This document shows positions 20,302 to 30,888 of a DNA stretch of 39,935 nt, in pieces; position 1 is the stretch's first letter; each line of letters begins with the position of its first letter. Below the pieces are notes generated by a model. That model ran no database searches and had not been told where the DNA came from. It was given only the letters and a program-made list of their open reading frames with translations. The stretch comes from Diphasiastrum complanatum (Eukaryota > Streptophyta > Lycopodiopsida > Lycopodiales > Lycopodiaceae). Location of the stretch: the NCBI GenBank assembly GCA_029204225.1, contig MU835334.1, positions 1 through 39,935 on the forward strand. The letters are read 5' to 3'. The position numbers were made by a program, and so were the translations under genes.

Positions 20302-21050
20302 GATCCATAAAAGGATCATCATTTTGCTAAGAAGATTGACGAGACTTTTGCATTCTACACTTTTGTGAGATTTCTAGTCATTTGTCTTGTGATTTCTATG
20401 AATGATTGCTATCTAGGACTATTGTACTTGTTGTTTCAAGTGCAGGCCATACTGTGGACAGTACTCCACACGTGTGAGGCCGCCTTCACTAATTTAGATG
20501 TGTTGATCCATTGCTCTTGCTTAAATCCATGTGTAGTGAATCTAGATCAAGATCCAATGTGTAGAACTTGATAGATCCATTGATTAAACAACCAATAACT
20601 CTCTATGATTGTTAAAGTACAATCATTATTGTCCTAAAAACTGAAATTTTATTACCCTACTCACATAATTTTGGATTAGAAAATATCATTGTTTGTGGCT
20701 TGACTTGGAACAAATGGCGAACACAATTTTAATGCCCCATTTACCTATCCCATATAAGCAGTTTCAATATTAGGGTTTTAAAGTAATGACAAATGGGTCA
20801 CTAATTCAGCACAACACAATGACAATGTTCAGAAAGGAGTCTTCAAATTGGTAGTAAATTGGACTAGGAGATTTTTCACCATAACTTTCAAACGAACGAT
20901 CTTTGACAAGCAAAGAAATGTGCTTGGCTCTAAATTGCAAAGTCCATTATAAGTAAGTCTAAACTTTAGTATAATTCCAAACACGTAATACGTCCTTGGC
21001 TTGGCCTATTAAGCATGAATTTTAGAGTTCACATTGGCCTCATAAACCAA
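20302..21050. other. Probable remainder of C right LTR, then unassigned AT-rich DNA
   Basis: 20302-20590 is probably the distal part of the C right LTR whose counterpart is deleted on the left. From there to 21050 I see no gene, repeat or motif. Confidence 0.4.
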
Positions 21051-21960
21051 CGATGAACAGAGTAGGTTCTATTTCTTGCACACATGCAGTAGGAGATGAG
21101 GAAGCGATGTGAATCTGTGATGAACCCAAAGGTTAGCCTATGAGATGGACATAGGTAGGCAAGAAGAGACCGTAGGCCAATTACGAAAAGAGGCCGTTGA
21201 TTAGGTAGGTTAGGATAAGACTTATTGATCAAACACACACCCAGAGTTAAGTCCACAGACAACCCACTGATCCACGGGTAGTGAGCCAGAGGTTGAGAGG
21301 GGCACGGGCCTCAGCACGCCGCAGACAGTTTAAAAGGAGCCGCAGATCAGAATTAGAAGATGGGCCGCAGGTGGAAATCGCAGGCAAAGAATAGGCCGCT
21401 TACAAGGTAGAGGAAGGGCGATGGACAGGTAAGGTCACGAAGAGGGTGGGTCAACGTGCCACAGGCAAATACTGGGCACAGACAGGGAGATAAGGAGCGG
21501 AGCAGGGGAGCGAGGGAAGCTTCAAGGCAGACAGCGAGCAATCAAGCGACGAGGGAGCGGGCCACCGTAGGCAGGCAGATCTGTGGGCAGGCAGCAGGGA
21601 GATAAGAAAGTGGAGAAGGTAGGGAGGGAAGCTTCAAGGCAGGGCAGCGTCCAGGGCGGAGGTAGGGATGGCTGCCGCAGGCCAATCCGCTGGCCACAGG
21701 GTCGTTGATAGGAGTAGAAGTGGACCGCAGACAGAGGCTGAACGCAGACAGGCTCTGAAGTGGCCGCAGGTCAGGATTAGAGCGCTGATCAGAGAGGTAA
21801 GGAACGGAATCTGTAGGTTAGAAAACGTAAGGAAGGAAACCGCAGGTAGAACTGTGGCAAACCCACAGATAGATCTGCAGGTAGCGAAGGAAGTGGAAGG
21901 AAGTGGCTGTTGACAGGGATTGTATGGAGCAGAGAGCTGACTTCAGAATGGCTTCACAAC
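21051..21960. repeat. GC- and purine-rich repetitive island
   Basis: Base composition changes sharply here to G- and A-rich plus strand with many CCGCAG, GGCAGGCAG and AGGGAG words. Two copies of a 55-base block starting CAGGGAGATAAG and ending GGAAGCTTCAAGGCAG lie at about 21484-21538 and 21595-21650. CCGCAGATCAGAATTAGAA near 21341 recurs as CCGCAGGTCAGGATTAGAG near 21764. Open frames here follow from the composition and carry no recognisable domain. Confidence 0.6.
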
Positions 21961-22173
21961 AAGAACTTTTAGTAGCGATTTCAAAGGTTTGATAAATGGT
22001 TTGACTAATTGATGATTATCATACCTTCAAATGGATTATGGTTCAACAACTCTTAAATCCTAATGGGATTCTGACTTGAAAGGAGAAGATTGGGGAGAAG
22101 TTTGAGTGCAAGTGTAACCAACAAGGGGTCTAAATGGGAGAAAAAATGGGTGGAGTGGTCTGACAAGAGGTGG

Positions 22174-23064
22174 TCACGGTGCCATAGAGTTCCCATAGGG
22201 GGCATGGGTACAAAAGAAGGAGAAATGTGAAGAAAGAGTGTGTGTGGGGGGGGGGGGAGGGTAATAATCAGGTGTGATAGATACATGAGTCATAGTATCA
22301 CATGCCATCTGCGTTGTTTCATGAGTTAGGATTTCTCGAAGTAAGAAATTCCTATGACAAGGCTTACTAGATGGATGTGCTGGACTCGAGGCCGCATGAA
22401 GCACGACATCATCGGCGTCACCGTCACAACAAGAGCCGCCGTTGAGGCGACTCCTCCTACAATCTCTCTTTTCTTGGCCAGAATGTCGGGAAGAGACACT
22501 GGCGTTAGAGTGCCTATCAGAGGTACTCCCGCCGGATAGACCCTCGTGGAAATGGGAAACACCTCGGTCGGAGGGTTGTGGGGATAGGATCTCCTCAGAA
22601 TGAGATGATGTGGACAACCTACTGGAACTCTGTGCCTCCCAACGAGCCCGTAGTCTCTCCATGATCATGCCTGCATGTGAGGGAGACATCCCATCTGTAT
22701 AACTGAGGACCTCATCGTCACTCATGGATGAAAAACGGGATGACCTGCGACTGCGGCCAGATTCGTGACTTGGAAAGTGTTATAGAAACCCATTTGCCAA
22801 ATTTCTTGTAGTAAAAATTTTTGACTCTACCTCTAGGGGGTCAGAATCATCGAACATATCCATAAAGTCTTGGGTTCCTGGCAAAACGACTCGAGTTTGT
22901 GGGGGTGAGGCGGCTTGAGCAGCTGTGATTGAAATTGTATCTCTAATGGTCACAGACTGATCTTGTGAGAAAGTAGAGGCTAACGAAGCAACGAAGAATG
23001 GGAAAATAGGTAGTTCCATGTGGGTAGCAGCAGGGGGTGGAATTGCAGCGAAAGTTGGTTGTCG
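22174..23064 (-). pseudogene. Unidentified serine-rich protein frame, one internal stop
   Basis: One minus-strand frame runs from about 23064 to 22174 with a single TAA at 22780-22782. Before the stop: LPIFPFFVASLASTFSQDQS, then TQDFMDMFDDSDPLEVESK. After it: SGRSRRSSRFSSMSDDEVLS, then MIMERLRARWEAQSSSRLST and many Ser, Arg and His residues, as in a disordered protein. The end (after about 22400) is likely past the true coding part. I do not recognise it. It may be a structural protein of a retroelement or a decayed host exon; the GC-rich setting also favours chance open frames. Confidence 0.3.
22246..22257 (+). repeat. Run of 12 G
   Basis: A homopolymer G tract preceded by a short GT repeat and followed by AGGG. 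On the minus strand it lies in the tail of the unidentified serine-rich frame. Confidence 0.95.
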
Positions 23065-23116
23065 TGTTCAGCAACAAGACGTGGGAGGCGAGTCAGGAGT
23101 AACAATCTAAAAACTT

Positions 23117-23240
23117 AAACGATGATGCTTTTGTGATGTCATCTTGTTTGCTGACCAATGACGGAGATATTGATCCATGTTGGATTGATAGTGGAGCAAG
23201 CTTTCATATGACATGTCACAAAGAATACTTCATTTCAATT
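23117..23240 (+). pseudogene. Copia-like protease fragment
   Basis: Reads DDAFVMSSCLLTNDGDIDPC, then WIDSGASFHMTCHKEYF, the copia aspartic protease start with the catalytic DSGA. It is open for about 40 codons and then lost. A near-identical segment in inverted orientation lies about 1 kb to the right at 24150-24249, and again in copy E. Confidence 0.8.
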
Positions 23241-23523
23241 CCCATAAGATCACACAGTCAATTCTGAGCAGACTCGCCAGTTACTCATTCTCTGGGCAGA
23301 AATTTCAATATCTATAACTACTCAACGAGTGTTGGCTCACTCTCCTATTGCATCTTATTTGACTGTGCATTGAAGTCTCAGCTGAAATTCCCACCTCTAA
23401 GCATTGGCTCCTCATACATTCAGTACTGCATCTTGAGTTTATATGAATGTTTCGAAACATGGCCTCTACCATTGTTGCTAAATGAGAGAGCCATCTGACC
23501 ATTGAACGGACTGTTACTACCAA
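23241..23523. other. Unassigned spacer to the left of the tandem duplication
   Basis: No clear gene. A minus-strand frame (23305-23523) contains TVRSMVRWLSHLATMVEAMF but no recognisable domain. It is not repeated at the matching place left of copy E. Confidence 0.4.
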
Positions 23524-24129
23524 CTGAAAGCCAGTGATCTAAGGTATACTTCAGTACAATAACCTCAAGCGTTAACCTATGCGGCACTCAATCGTTCATC
23601 TATAAGGGAGGAAATCACTGTTTGTGAGGAGTTTTCACTCGTAATGTTGTAGTCCGCATGTACTATTTTCTGTAGTACGAAACTGCAATTCCAACTTGCA
23701 AAGATTCACACCTTGTCAAGGCTAAACAACCAGTTGTGAAAAATTTTTAGCAAATATATTTGAATGCAATGAAAAAGGAGGCTCTACACATTCATGCTAG
23801 CTAGCTCTTGCGATAAATCGATTTCTCCCAATCCCACTTGAGGTCATGTTTCTTCCCAAAATTGCTATATGCATGATGAATGCATTCTCAATGAAATGTT
23901 TACGATGGTACGTGTGCATGTTTTCAATTATTCATGATCAAGATCTGCTACCAGGTTAGATAAAATAATGGAAAGTTGTAAAGTGAAGCATGAAAGTTGC
24001 TAACTACAAGAAATGTGATAATTGCAACTTGATTGCTGTACATGACTTGTATGGCATCTTGATGTTTATGAACACGTACTTGTTTTTTCGTGGTTAACAA
24101 TTGTATATGTTTATGACCTTCTTTTCTCC

Positions 24130-24262
24130 TTCATAAGACACCAAAGAACATCTCATATGAAAGCTTGCTCCAATATCAATCCACCATGGATCAATATCTC
24201 CATCATCGGTTAGCAAACAAGAAGACATCAATAAAGCATCATCATTTGAATAGATGGTATTT
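24130..24262 (-). pseudogene. Inverted protease fragment in copy D
   Basis: On the minus strand reads DDALLMSSCLLTDDGDIDPW, then WIDIGASFHMR, with the catalytic DSGA altered to DIGA. It matches the plus-strand fragment at 23117 over about 100 bp. It lies in the opposite sense to the pol tail, LTR and integrase that follow, so this part of the unit was assembled by an inversion or a separate insertion. Confidence 0.75.
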
Positions 24263-24619
24263 ATTTTATGAAACAAACATTCTAGGAGGTAGACTTACAA
24301 GATACCAAATATAAATAGAAGTTATTAGATCTTTAGCCATTGAGTTATGGTACACAAATGGTGCACTTCCTCTTATGGAAGCCTACCCAATATCTGCATG
24401 AGCTAATTTGCCATATATGCCCTATGTGAGTAGAGGTTGTTAATTTTCCTAGCTATATGATATCTTACGTTACCTTGTTGCATCCCTAGTCAAAGTCATA
24501 TGCCTTGCACAATCCATAGGAAGCATAAACATGTTTTGAAGATTTTGGAACATAGATAAGCATATGCCATGATCAATTGCAGTTGACATTGAAGGTACAT
24601 ACATCAGTGGTATGTTTTT

Positions 24620-25010
24620 AAATCCCAAGAGGGGTAGCCATTTTTGGAGGTGTATATTTGTTCCATGTGCTATAAATTTGGTCATTTCTCTTCCAAGTAT
24701 CCATTGGTTTTACAAAAGAATCCTCCTACCACGATCCCCCTTGAGTCCAAGAGACCACCACCAATAGCTTCCAAAAAACCTTCAAGCAATAAAGATAAAG
24801 GAAAATCCACAATTTGCTAAGCTCCTAGCACCAATATTATGCCTCAATGTAGTTCGGTAATCAGCTCATTAGCCATACAACTAAAGACAAAGGAGAATGT
24901 AATGTCACATGGATTGACACCACAAGAGAAATATGCTCCCATTGAATGAACATCGATAGTTAAGGTTTTTCAATGTCAAACTAAGAAAACCAAAGCACCA
25001 AACATAATTA
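24620..25010 (+). pseudogene. Gag-like zinc knuckle and linker debris (copy D)
   Basis: The plus strand reads FLEVYICSMCYKFGHFSSKY, a zinc-knuckle-like segment in which two expected cysteines are F and Y, then a Pro/Lys-rich linker with ESKRPPPIASKKPSSNKDKG. The layout is typical of the nucleocapsid end of a retroelement gag. Stops interrupt it and I see no matching protease downstream in frame. Confidence 0.5.
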
Positions 25011-25148
25011 ATTAGTGTTCGGAATAGTAAAATATAGGAGTTTGATGGTTGGGGCATGTTTGTAGAAAGCATGGACACTGAAGTATTTTGGAGAAATGTA
25101 CAATTGTTATAAATGTAATATGTAGGCTAATTCATAGAAGATCTAGTA

Positions 25149-25295
25149 TTGATGGTCGTGAAGAAACAAAATGTTTCTGTCTCCAAAGCTTTGCTAGCCC
25201 TCGACTCTCTACCTACCATAACCCAAAGAGTCTACACACAAGGTGTAACCGTCAACTTGATGGTTTCAGCTGAAGACCTCAAAGACGAAAGAGAA
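25149..25295 (+). pseudogene. Copia pol C-terminal tail (copy D)
   Basis: Contains KKQNVSVSKALLALDSL, matching the tail of fragment A at 2293-2340. It sits immediately left of the LTR, as the 3' end of a copia coding region does. RNase H itself is missing on its left. Confidence 0.65.
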
Positions 25296-25329
25296 ATGTT
25301 CAATGACAGGAGGAGTTCAACCCAAAGGC

Positions 25330-25960
25330 TGAAGGTGGGATGATGGACGAAGGTAAAACAGTTAAGACCAACCCAAAGACCGAATGACGAGCAGCCGATG
25401 TTCGGAACACCCGAAGACCGAATACTTTCAACTCTTCATAATCCAAGTACAGGAAAAATAAAAGAAGTACCATAACGTACAATCATGATCTAATTATGCT
25501 GACATCATCCAAAGGAACGTTAGGAACTGCCTACTTTTAGATTGCTTAATCTATCAATCCAGATGTTATTCTAAATATATGATGATTATGTAGGCACCAT
25601 GTTGCTATATGCTAAATAGTCATAAGAAGAAGATACAAGTAAGTATCAAGCATCAGAGAGATCCAGAGAGATCCAAGAAGTCCGCTAGTAAGCGAGACAT
25701 AGTTTGTGAGAGACATAGCTTCTCTCACGTCGACGCGTTGTGTGGGTTTGTTACATAGTGCTTTGAGGAAAGAAGATCAATAAATGATGTTGTTCAGTTA
25801 TTTTACTTATTTGGCACTCTGGTTGAATCTTGTTGAGTAAAGAAATAATTTAAACATAGGTCAGCAGTGTCTGTCTACACTATGGAGGATTGTAGGTCTG
25901 ATATAGCTGGCACTGTCCAACGGTTAGCCCTGAATTCCATCCGGACCAAAACACTCTTCA
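25330..25960 (+). repeat. LTR in copy D
   Basis: Ends ACTCTTCA one base before the primer site, and shares GCTAGTAAGCGAGAC and AGTGTCTGTCTACACT with fragment A. The left edge is uncertain; a purine tract GACAGGAGGAG near 25308 may mark the position just before it. Compared with E it lacks about 28 bases near 25535. Confidence 0.65.
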
Positions 25961-25961
25961 A

Positions 25962-25973
25962 TGGTATCATAGC
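25962..25973 (+). promoter_or_regulatory. Mutated primer binding site (copy D)
   Basis: TGGTATCATAGC, one base different from the initiator-Met site TGGTATCAGAGC that is intact at the equivalent place in copy E. Confidence 0.85.
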
Positions 25974-26930
25974 TAGGTGATCAAATTGATTCGACAGATG
26001 TTCGATGGCACAAAAGATTACGCCACATAAACCCAATGGCATTGTATCAAGCAAGCCAACATGGAGTTGTCACAAGTTTGAGCATCTCGAATAAAAAAAA
26101 TTCGATAACCTGTGATGCATGCATGAAAGGTAAGATGTCATGTAATCCTTTCACCAGAGACTCCCATAGAACGACAAAGATTCTGGAATTGGTACATTCG
26201 GACATCTGCGGACCTTTCGATGTGATCTCAGTAGGAGGTTCGAAGTACTACATCACCTTCATTGACAGGTTCACAGAATACGTGAACTGGGTAGAAAGAT
26301 GCATAGGAAGCAAAGTGTGGCCTATCAGAACAGATCGTGGTGGAGAGTACACCTTGAATCACTTCATTGATTTCTATAGTGAACGTGCATCCTACACACC
26401 ACAACACAATGGTGTCGCTGAGAGAAATAAAAGGACTCTCATGGAAGCCGCAAAGTGCATGCTATGGCCCATTCAAAGGCACCGAGAGTACTATGGGCTG
26501 AAGCAGTAGCTACATCTACCTACATCCAGAATAGGATAGGCAAATCAGGTGTTCCTCACAAGACACCACACGAACTATGGTGGGGCAAAAAACCCATTCT
26601 GACTCATATTTGGATCTTTGGTTGTGCAGCATATGCACTTGTTCCTGACAAGCTTTGAAAGAAGCTTGATGAGAAAGTAGAACAGGGCTACCTTGTAGGA
26701 TATGAAAATCATTCATCATACTATAGGATCTATATGCCAAAGAAAAACCAAGTGAAGATAGTCAAAGACGTCAAGTTCGATGAGACCAGAACAATGGCCA
26801 ATAATGATTCAGCCAGCTATGAAGTCCTAGGAAGGCAATACTATGAGCTACCAACCACACAGAGGGAGCAGAAGACGAACACTTAGACAAAGATGTTCGA
26901 GTCACACCTCAGCGACGAATTAGAAGAGAA
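25974..26930 (+). pseudogene. Copia integrase (copy D), joined to primer site
   Basis: Starts only about 35 bases after the primer site, with WHKRLRHINPMALYQASQ, CDACMKGKM (zinc-binding HHCC), VHSDICGPF (first catalytic D), RTDRGGEYTL (second D) and HNGVAERNKRTLMEAA (third, E). Gag and protease are absent. A 57-bp in-frame deletion after KYYITFID removes 19 residues that E keeps between the first and second aspartates. The later PHELWWGKKP and YLVGYENHSSYYRIYMP motifs are in a shifted frame with a stop after VPDKL. Confidence 0.9.
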
Positions 26931-27129
26931 AAGTACCTCAAGCATGCCAGTTGCTAGAGGCCTTGTAAACCAAGATGGTTCCGGACCTAGCAGAACAGAT
27001 AAAGGCAGAGGCATTACAGTACCAAAAGAGACTCCTAGAAGATCAACAAGAATTCAAAGGGCACCAACCTGATTCGTGCCAGGGACCTCAGCTTCAATGC
27101 ACAAAAAGTTTTGTGGATTCAGTAGCAAA

Positions 27130-27712
27130 CCACAAACATTCGAGGAAGCAATTGAGAGTCCAGAGAAGGACAAATGGATCCAAGCCATGAACGAAGAGAT
27201 AGAATTCATGGAGAAGAACGAGGTATAGACACTACAGCCACTACCAGATAAGCGAATGACTAAACAATGCAAATGGGTATATACAAGCTGAAGTATGGAC
27301 CGAAAGGAGATGTTTCGAGGTATAAAGCCAAACTTGAAGCGAAGGGTTTTTCTCATACGTATGGTATTGACTACATTGAGACCTTCTCTCCAGTCGTGAA
27401 ACATTCGTTCCTACGCCTACTGTTTGCATATGCAGCTCCTTATGATCTCAGGATTCACATTGTGGAGGAAAAGAAAGTGTTCCTACATGGCAAATTAGAC
27501 GAAGAAGTCTATATGAATCACCCTCCAGGTTATGTCTGCGAGTCACTTCTCAGCTATGCATGCCGAATGCACAGAAGGATGTACGGTTTGAATCAATTAG
27601 CATGACAATCGTACAAGAAGAAAGATCACGCCCTAAGATCTTTGGGATTCGAGCCTCTAATGGCTGACTCAAATGTTTATGTGAAGCTCATAGATGGAGA
27701 GATCATCCTTCA
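27130..27712 (+). pseudogene. Copia RT, first part (copy D)
   Basis: Contains KDKWIQAMNEE, KQCKWVYTS, a frame break, GDVSRYKAKLEAKGF, GIDYIETFSPVVKHSF, EKKVFLHGKLDEEVYMNHP and MYGLNQLA with stops. It is cut at 27713 by a 373-bp inverted-repeat element. The palm domain continues on the far side. Confidence 0.88.
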
Positions 27713-28085
27713 TTAGAGGAGTTCTAAATCCAAAAAAGACCCTTTGTAAAGATTCTTTTTATATTTTTTCTCAATTTTTTCTTACACATTGACCAATCAA
27801 AGCACTCAAATTTGAAATCTACATAACATAACTTTTTGAGTCCACATTTTGATTCCACACTAAAAATGGCATAGCTTTTTAGTGGTAAGTCCGAATTTAG
27901 CGAAGTTTGGTGCATTGGAAAGCGCTCGACAAGGGCTTTCCAATGAGATGTTCGATGACATACTTCCAAGCTACAATTAAAAATTTAAGGCAAGTCAAAT
28001 GTATTAGTGCTATAATACTTTAATAATATAAACTACATCTTGCAGAATTCTTAAAGGGTCTTTTTGGAGCTCAAAACTCCTCTAA
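27713..28085 (+). mobile_element. MITE inserted in RT (copy D)
   Basis: Non-coding 373-bp insert with terminal inverted repeats of about 36 bases: it starts TTAGAGGAGTT and ends AACTCCTCTAA, with inner AAAGACCCTTT / AAAGGGTCTTT also paired. An internal stem GCATTGGAAAGC / GGCTTTCCAATG lies near 27911. It separates RT motifs before and after it cleanly. The target duplication is ambiguous (TA or TTA). The superfamily is unknown. The same insert occupies the same place in copy E. Confidence 0.88.
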
Positions 28086-28404
28086 TGGTTGTTGTATATG
28101 TGGACGACACCCTGGTACTGTGCAGGAGCGAATAGCTAATTGTCGAGGTGAAGTATGACATTTTGAAACATTTCGAAATCATGGACCTAGGAGAAGCCAA
28201 AAGTTATCTTGGCTTATAGATTGACATAGACTATGATGAAGGGAAGCTGTACCTTCATCAATCCAGATACACTCAGAAAATCCTGGAGGATTTCGGGACG
28301 ATAGATTGCAGAGGGAAAAATATGCCAATGCTTATAGGAACACTTCTGACTAATGAAGACTGTCCGAAGACTGACGAAGAGAGGGAAACAATGCTGCACA
28401 GACG
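28086..28404 (+). pseudogene. Copia RT palm (copy D)
   Basis: Continues with VVVYVDDTLVLC, the catalytic YVDD, then HFEIMDLGEAKSYLGL, a stop, and LHQSRYTQKILEDFGTIDCR. It ends near TDEERETMLHRR, where the next unit of the tandem duplication starts. Related elements continue here with the connection to RNase H. Confidence 0.88.
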
Positions 28405-29009
28405 CTGAAAGCCAGTGATCTAAGGTATACTTGAGTACAATAACCTCAAGCGTTAAGGTATGCGGCACTCAATCGCTCATCTATATGGGAAGAAATCATT
28501 GTTTGTGAGGAGTTTTCACTCGTAATTCTGTAGTCCACAAGTACTGTTTTCTATAGTACTAAATTGCAATTCCAACTTGCAAAGATTCACACCTTGTCAA
28601 GGCTAAACAACCAATTGTGAAAAGTTTTTAGCAACTATATTTGAAGGCAATGAAAAAGGAGGCTCTACACATTCATGCTAGCTAGCTCTTGCGATAAATC
28701 GATTTCTCTCAATCCCACTTGAGGTAATGTTTCTTCCCAAAATTGCTATATGCATGATGAATGCATTCTCAATGAAATGTTTACGATGGTACATGTGCAT
28801 GTTTTCAATTATTCATGATCAAGATCTGCTACCAGGTTAGATAAAATAATGGAGAGTTGTAAAGTGAAGCATGAAAGTTGCTAACTACAAGAAATGTGAT
28901 AATTGCAACTTGATTGTTACACATGACTTGTATGGGCTCTTGATGTTTATGAACACGTACTTGTTTTTTTGTAGTTAATAATTGTATATGTTAATGACCT
29001 TCTTTTCTC

Positions 29010-29142
29010 CTTCATAAGACACCAAAGAACATCTCATATGAAAGCTTGCTCCAATATCAATCCACCATGGATCAATATCTCCATCATCGGTTAGCAAACA
29101 AGAAGACATCAATAAAGCATCATCATTTGAGTTTATAGATGG
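29010..29142 (-). pseudogene. Inverted protease fragment in copy E
   Basis: Counterpart of the fragment at 24130-24262, at the same place in the unit and nearly identical. On the minus strand it carries GDIDPWWIDIGASFHMR. Confidence 0.75.
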
Positions 29143-29499
29143 TATTTATTTTGTGAAACAAACATTCTAGGAGGTAGACTTACAAGATACCAAGTATAAA
29201 TAGAAGTTATTAGATCTTTAGCCATTGAGTTATGGTACACAAATGGTGCACTCCCTCTTATGGAAGCCTACCCAATATCTGCACGAGCTAATTTGCCATA
29301 TATGCCCTATGGGAGTAGAGGTTGTTAATTTTCCTGGCTATATGATATCTTCCGTTACCTTGTTGCATCCCTAGTCAAAGTCATATGCCTTGCACAATCC
29401 ATAGGAAGTAGAAACATGTTTTGAAGATTTTGGAACATAGATAAGCCTATGCCACGATCAATGGTAGTTGACATTGAAGATACGGACATCGGTGGTATG

Positions 29500-29890
29500 T
29501 TTTGAGATCCCAAGAGGGGTAGCAATTTCTGGAGGTGTATATTTGTTCCATGTGACATAAATTTGTTCATTTCTCTTCCAAGTATCCATTGGTTTTACAA
29601 AAGAATCCTCCTACCACGATCCCCCTTGATTCCAAGAGACCACCACCAATAGCTTCCAAAAAACCTCCAGGTGATAAAGATAAAGGAAAATTCACAATTT
29701 GCTAAGCTCCTAGCACCAATATTATGCCTCAATGTAGTTCTGTAATCAGCTCACTAGCCATACAACTAAAGACAAAGGAGAATGTAATGTCACATGGATT
29801 GACACCACAAGAGAAATATGCTCCCATTGAATGAACAACGATAGTTAAGGTTGTTCAATGTCGATCTAAGAAAACCAAAGCACCTAACAT
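29500..29890 (+). pseudogene. Gag-like debris (copy E)
   Basis: Counterpart of 24620-25010. The zinc-knuckle-like segment is more decayed: a TGA replaces its tyrosine codon (TGT GAC ATA in place of TGT GCT ATA by one base change). The Pro/Lys-rich linker is still recognisable. Confidence 0.45.
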
Positions 29891-30033
29891 ATTTAATTAG
29901 TGTTCAGAATAGTAAAATATAGGAGTTTGATGGTTGGGCCATGTTTGTAGAAAGCATGGAGACTGAAGTATTTTGGAGAAATGTACAATTGTTATAAATG
30001 TAATATGTAGGCTAATTCATAGAAAATCTAGTA

Positions 30034-30180
30034 CTGATGGCCTTGAAGAAACAAAATGTTTCTGTCTCCAAAGCTTTGCTAGCCCTCGACTCTCTACCTA
30101 CCGTAACCCAAAGAGTCTACCCACAAGGTGTAACCGTCAACTTGATGGTTTCAGCTGATGACCTCAAAGAGGAATGAGAA
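30034..30180 (+). pseudogene. Copia pol C-terminal tail (copy E)
   Basis: Carries KKQNVSVSKALLALDSL as in copy D, immediately left of the LTR. Confidence 0.65.
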
Positions 30181-30214
30181 ATGTTCAATGACAGGAGGAG
30201 CTCAACCCAAAGGC

Positions 30215-30875
30215 TGAAGGTTGGACAATGGACGAAGGTAAAACAGTTGGGATCAACCCGAAGACTGAATGACGAGCAGCCAATGTTCGGAACACCCGAA
30301 GACCGAATACTTCCAACTCTTCATACTTCAAGTACAGGAAAAATAAAAGAAGTACCATAAAGTACAATCTCCTCATCTGATTCTGCTGACATCATCCAAA
30401 GGAACGTTAGGAAGTGCCTAATCAGGCGTTCTTGTAATCTGTGATTAGTTTTTAGATTGCTTAATCTATCAATCCATATGTTATTCTAAATATATGATGA
30501 TTATGTAGGCACCATGTTGCTATATGGTAAATAGCCATAAGAAGAAAATACGAGTAAGTATCAAGCATCAAAGAGATCCAGAGAGATCCAAGAAGTCTGC
30601 TAGTAAGCGAGACATAGATCGTGAGAGACATAGCTTCTCTCACGTCGACGCATTGTGTGGGTTTGTTACATAGTGCTTTGAAGAAAGAGGATCAATAAAT
30701 GATGTTCTTCAGTTGTTTTACTTATTCCGCACTCTGGTTCAATCTTGTTGAATAAAGAAATTATTTAAACATAGGTCAGCAGTGTCTGACTACACACTTG
30801 AGGATTGTAGGTCTGATATAGCCGGCAGTGTCCAACAATCAGCCCCGAATGCCATCTGGGCCAAAACTCTCTTCA
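30215..30875 (+). repeat. LTR in copy E
   Basis: Ends CTCTTCA one base before an intact primer site. It has the segment TTCTTGTAATCTGTGATTAG near 30428, which fragment A also has and copy D lacks. The left border is uncertain. Confidence 0.65.
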
Positions 30876-30876
30876 A

Positions 30877-30888
30877 TGGTATCAGAGC
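30877..30888 (+). promoter_or_regulatory. Primer binding site (copy E)
   Basis: TGGTATCAGAGC, identical to the initiator-Met primer site of element B, one base after the LTR end. Confidence 0.92.

Larger units (their letters stand above)
23524..28404 (+). repeat. Tandem duplication, copy D (about 4.9 kb)
   Basis: The sequence from CTGAAAGCCAGTGATCTAAGG at 23524 recurs directly at 28405 and stays collinear to about 28196 (E end 33148). Content in both: unassigned DNA, inverted protease fragment, gag-like debris, pol tail, one LTR, primer site, integrase, RT with a MITE. Hand comparison of about 113 bases (24361 onward against 29241 onward) gives about five mismatches. Copy D carries at least two deletions absent from E: about 28 bp in the LTR near 25535 and 57 bp in integrase at 26268. 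Confidence 0.93.

Noticed and set aside
21668-21913. Plus-strand 81-codon frame
   Set aside because: Lies in the compositionally biased GC-rich island, with no motif and no sign of coding.
22246-22257. G-quadruplex
   Set aside because: A single run of G followed by one short GGG does not give four tracts with normal loops; it is listed only as a homopolymer.
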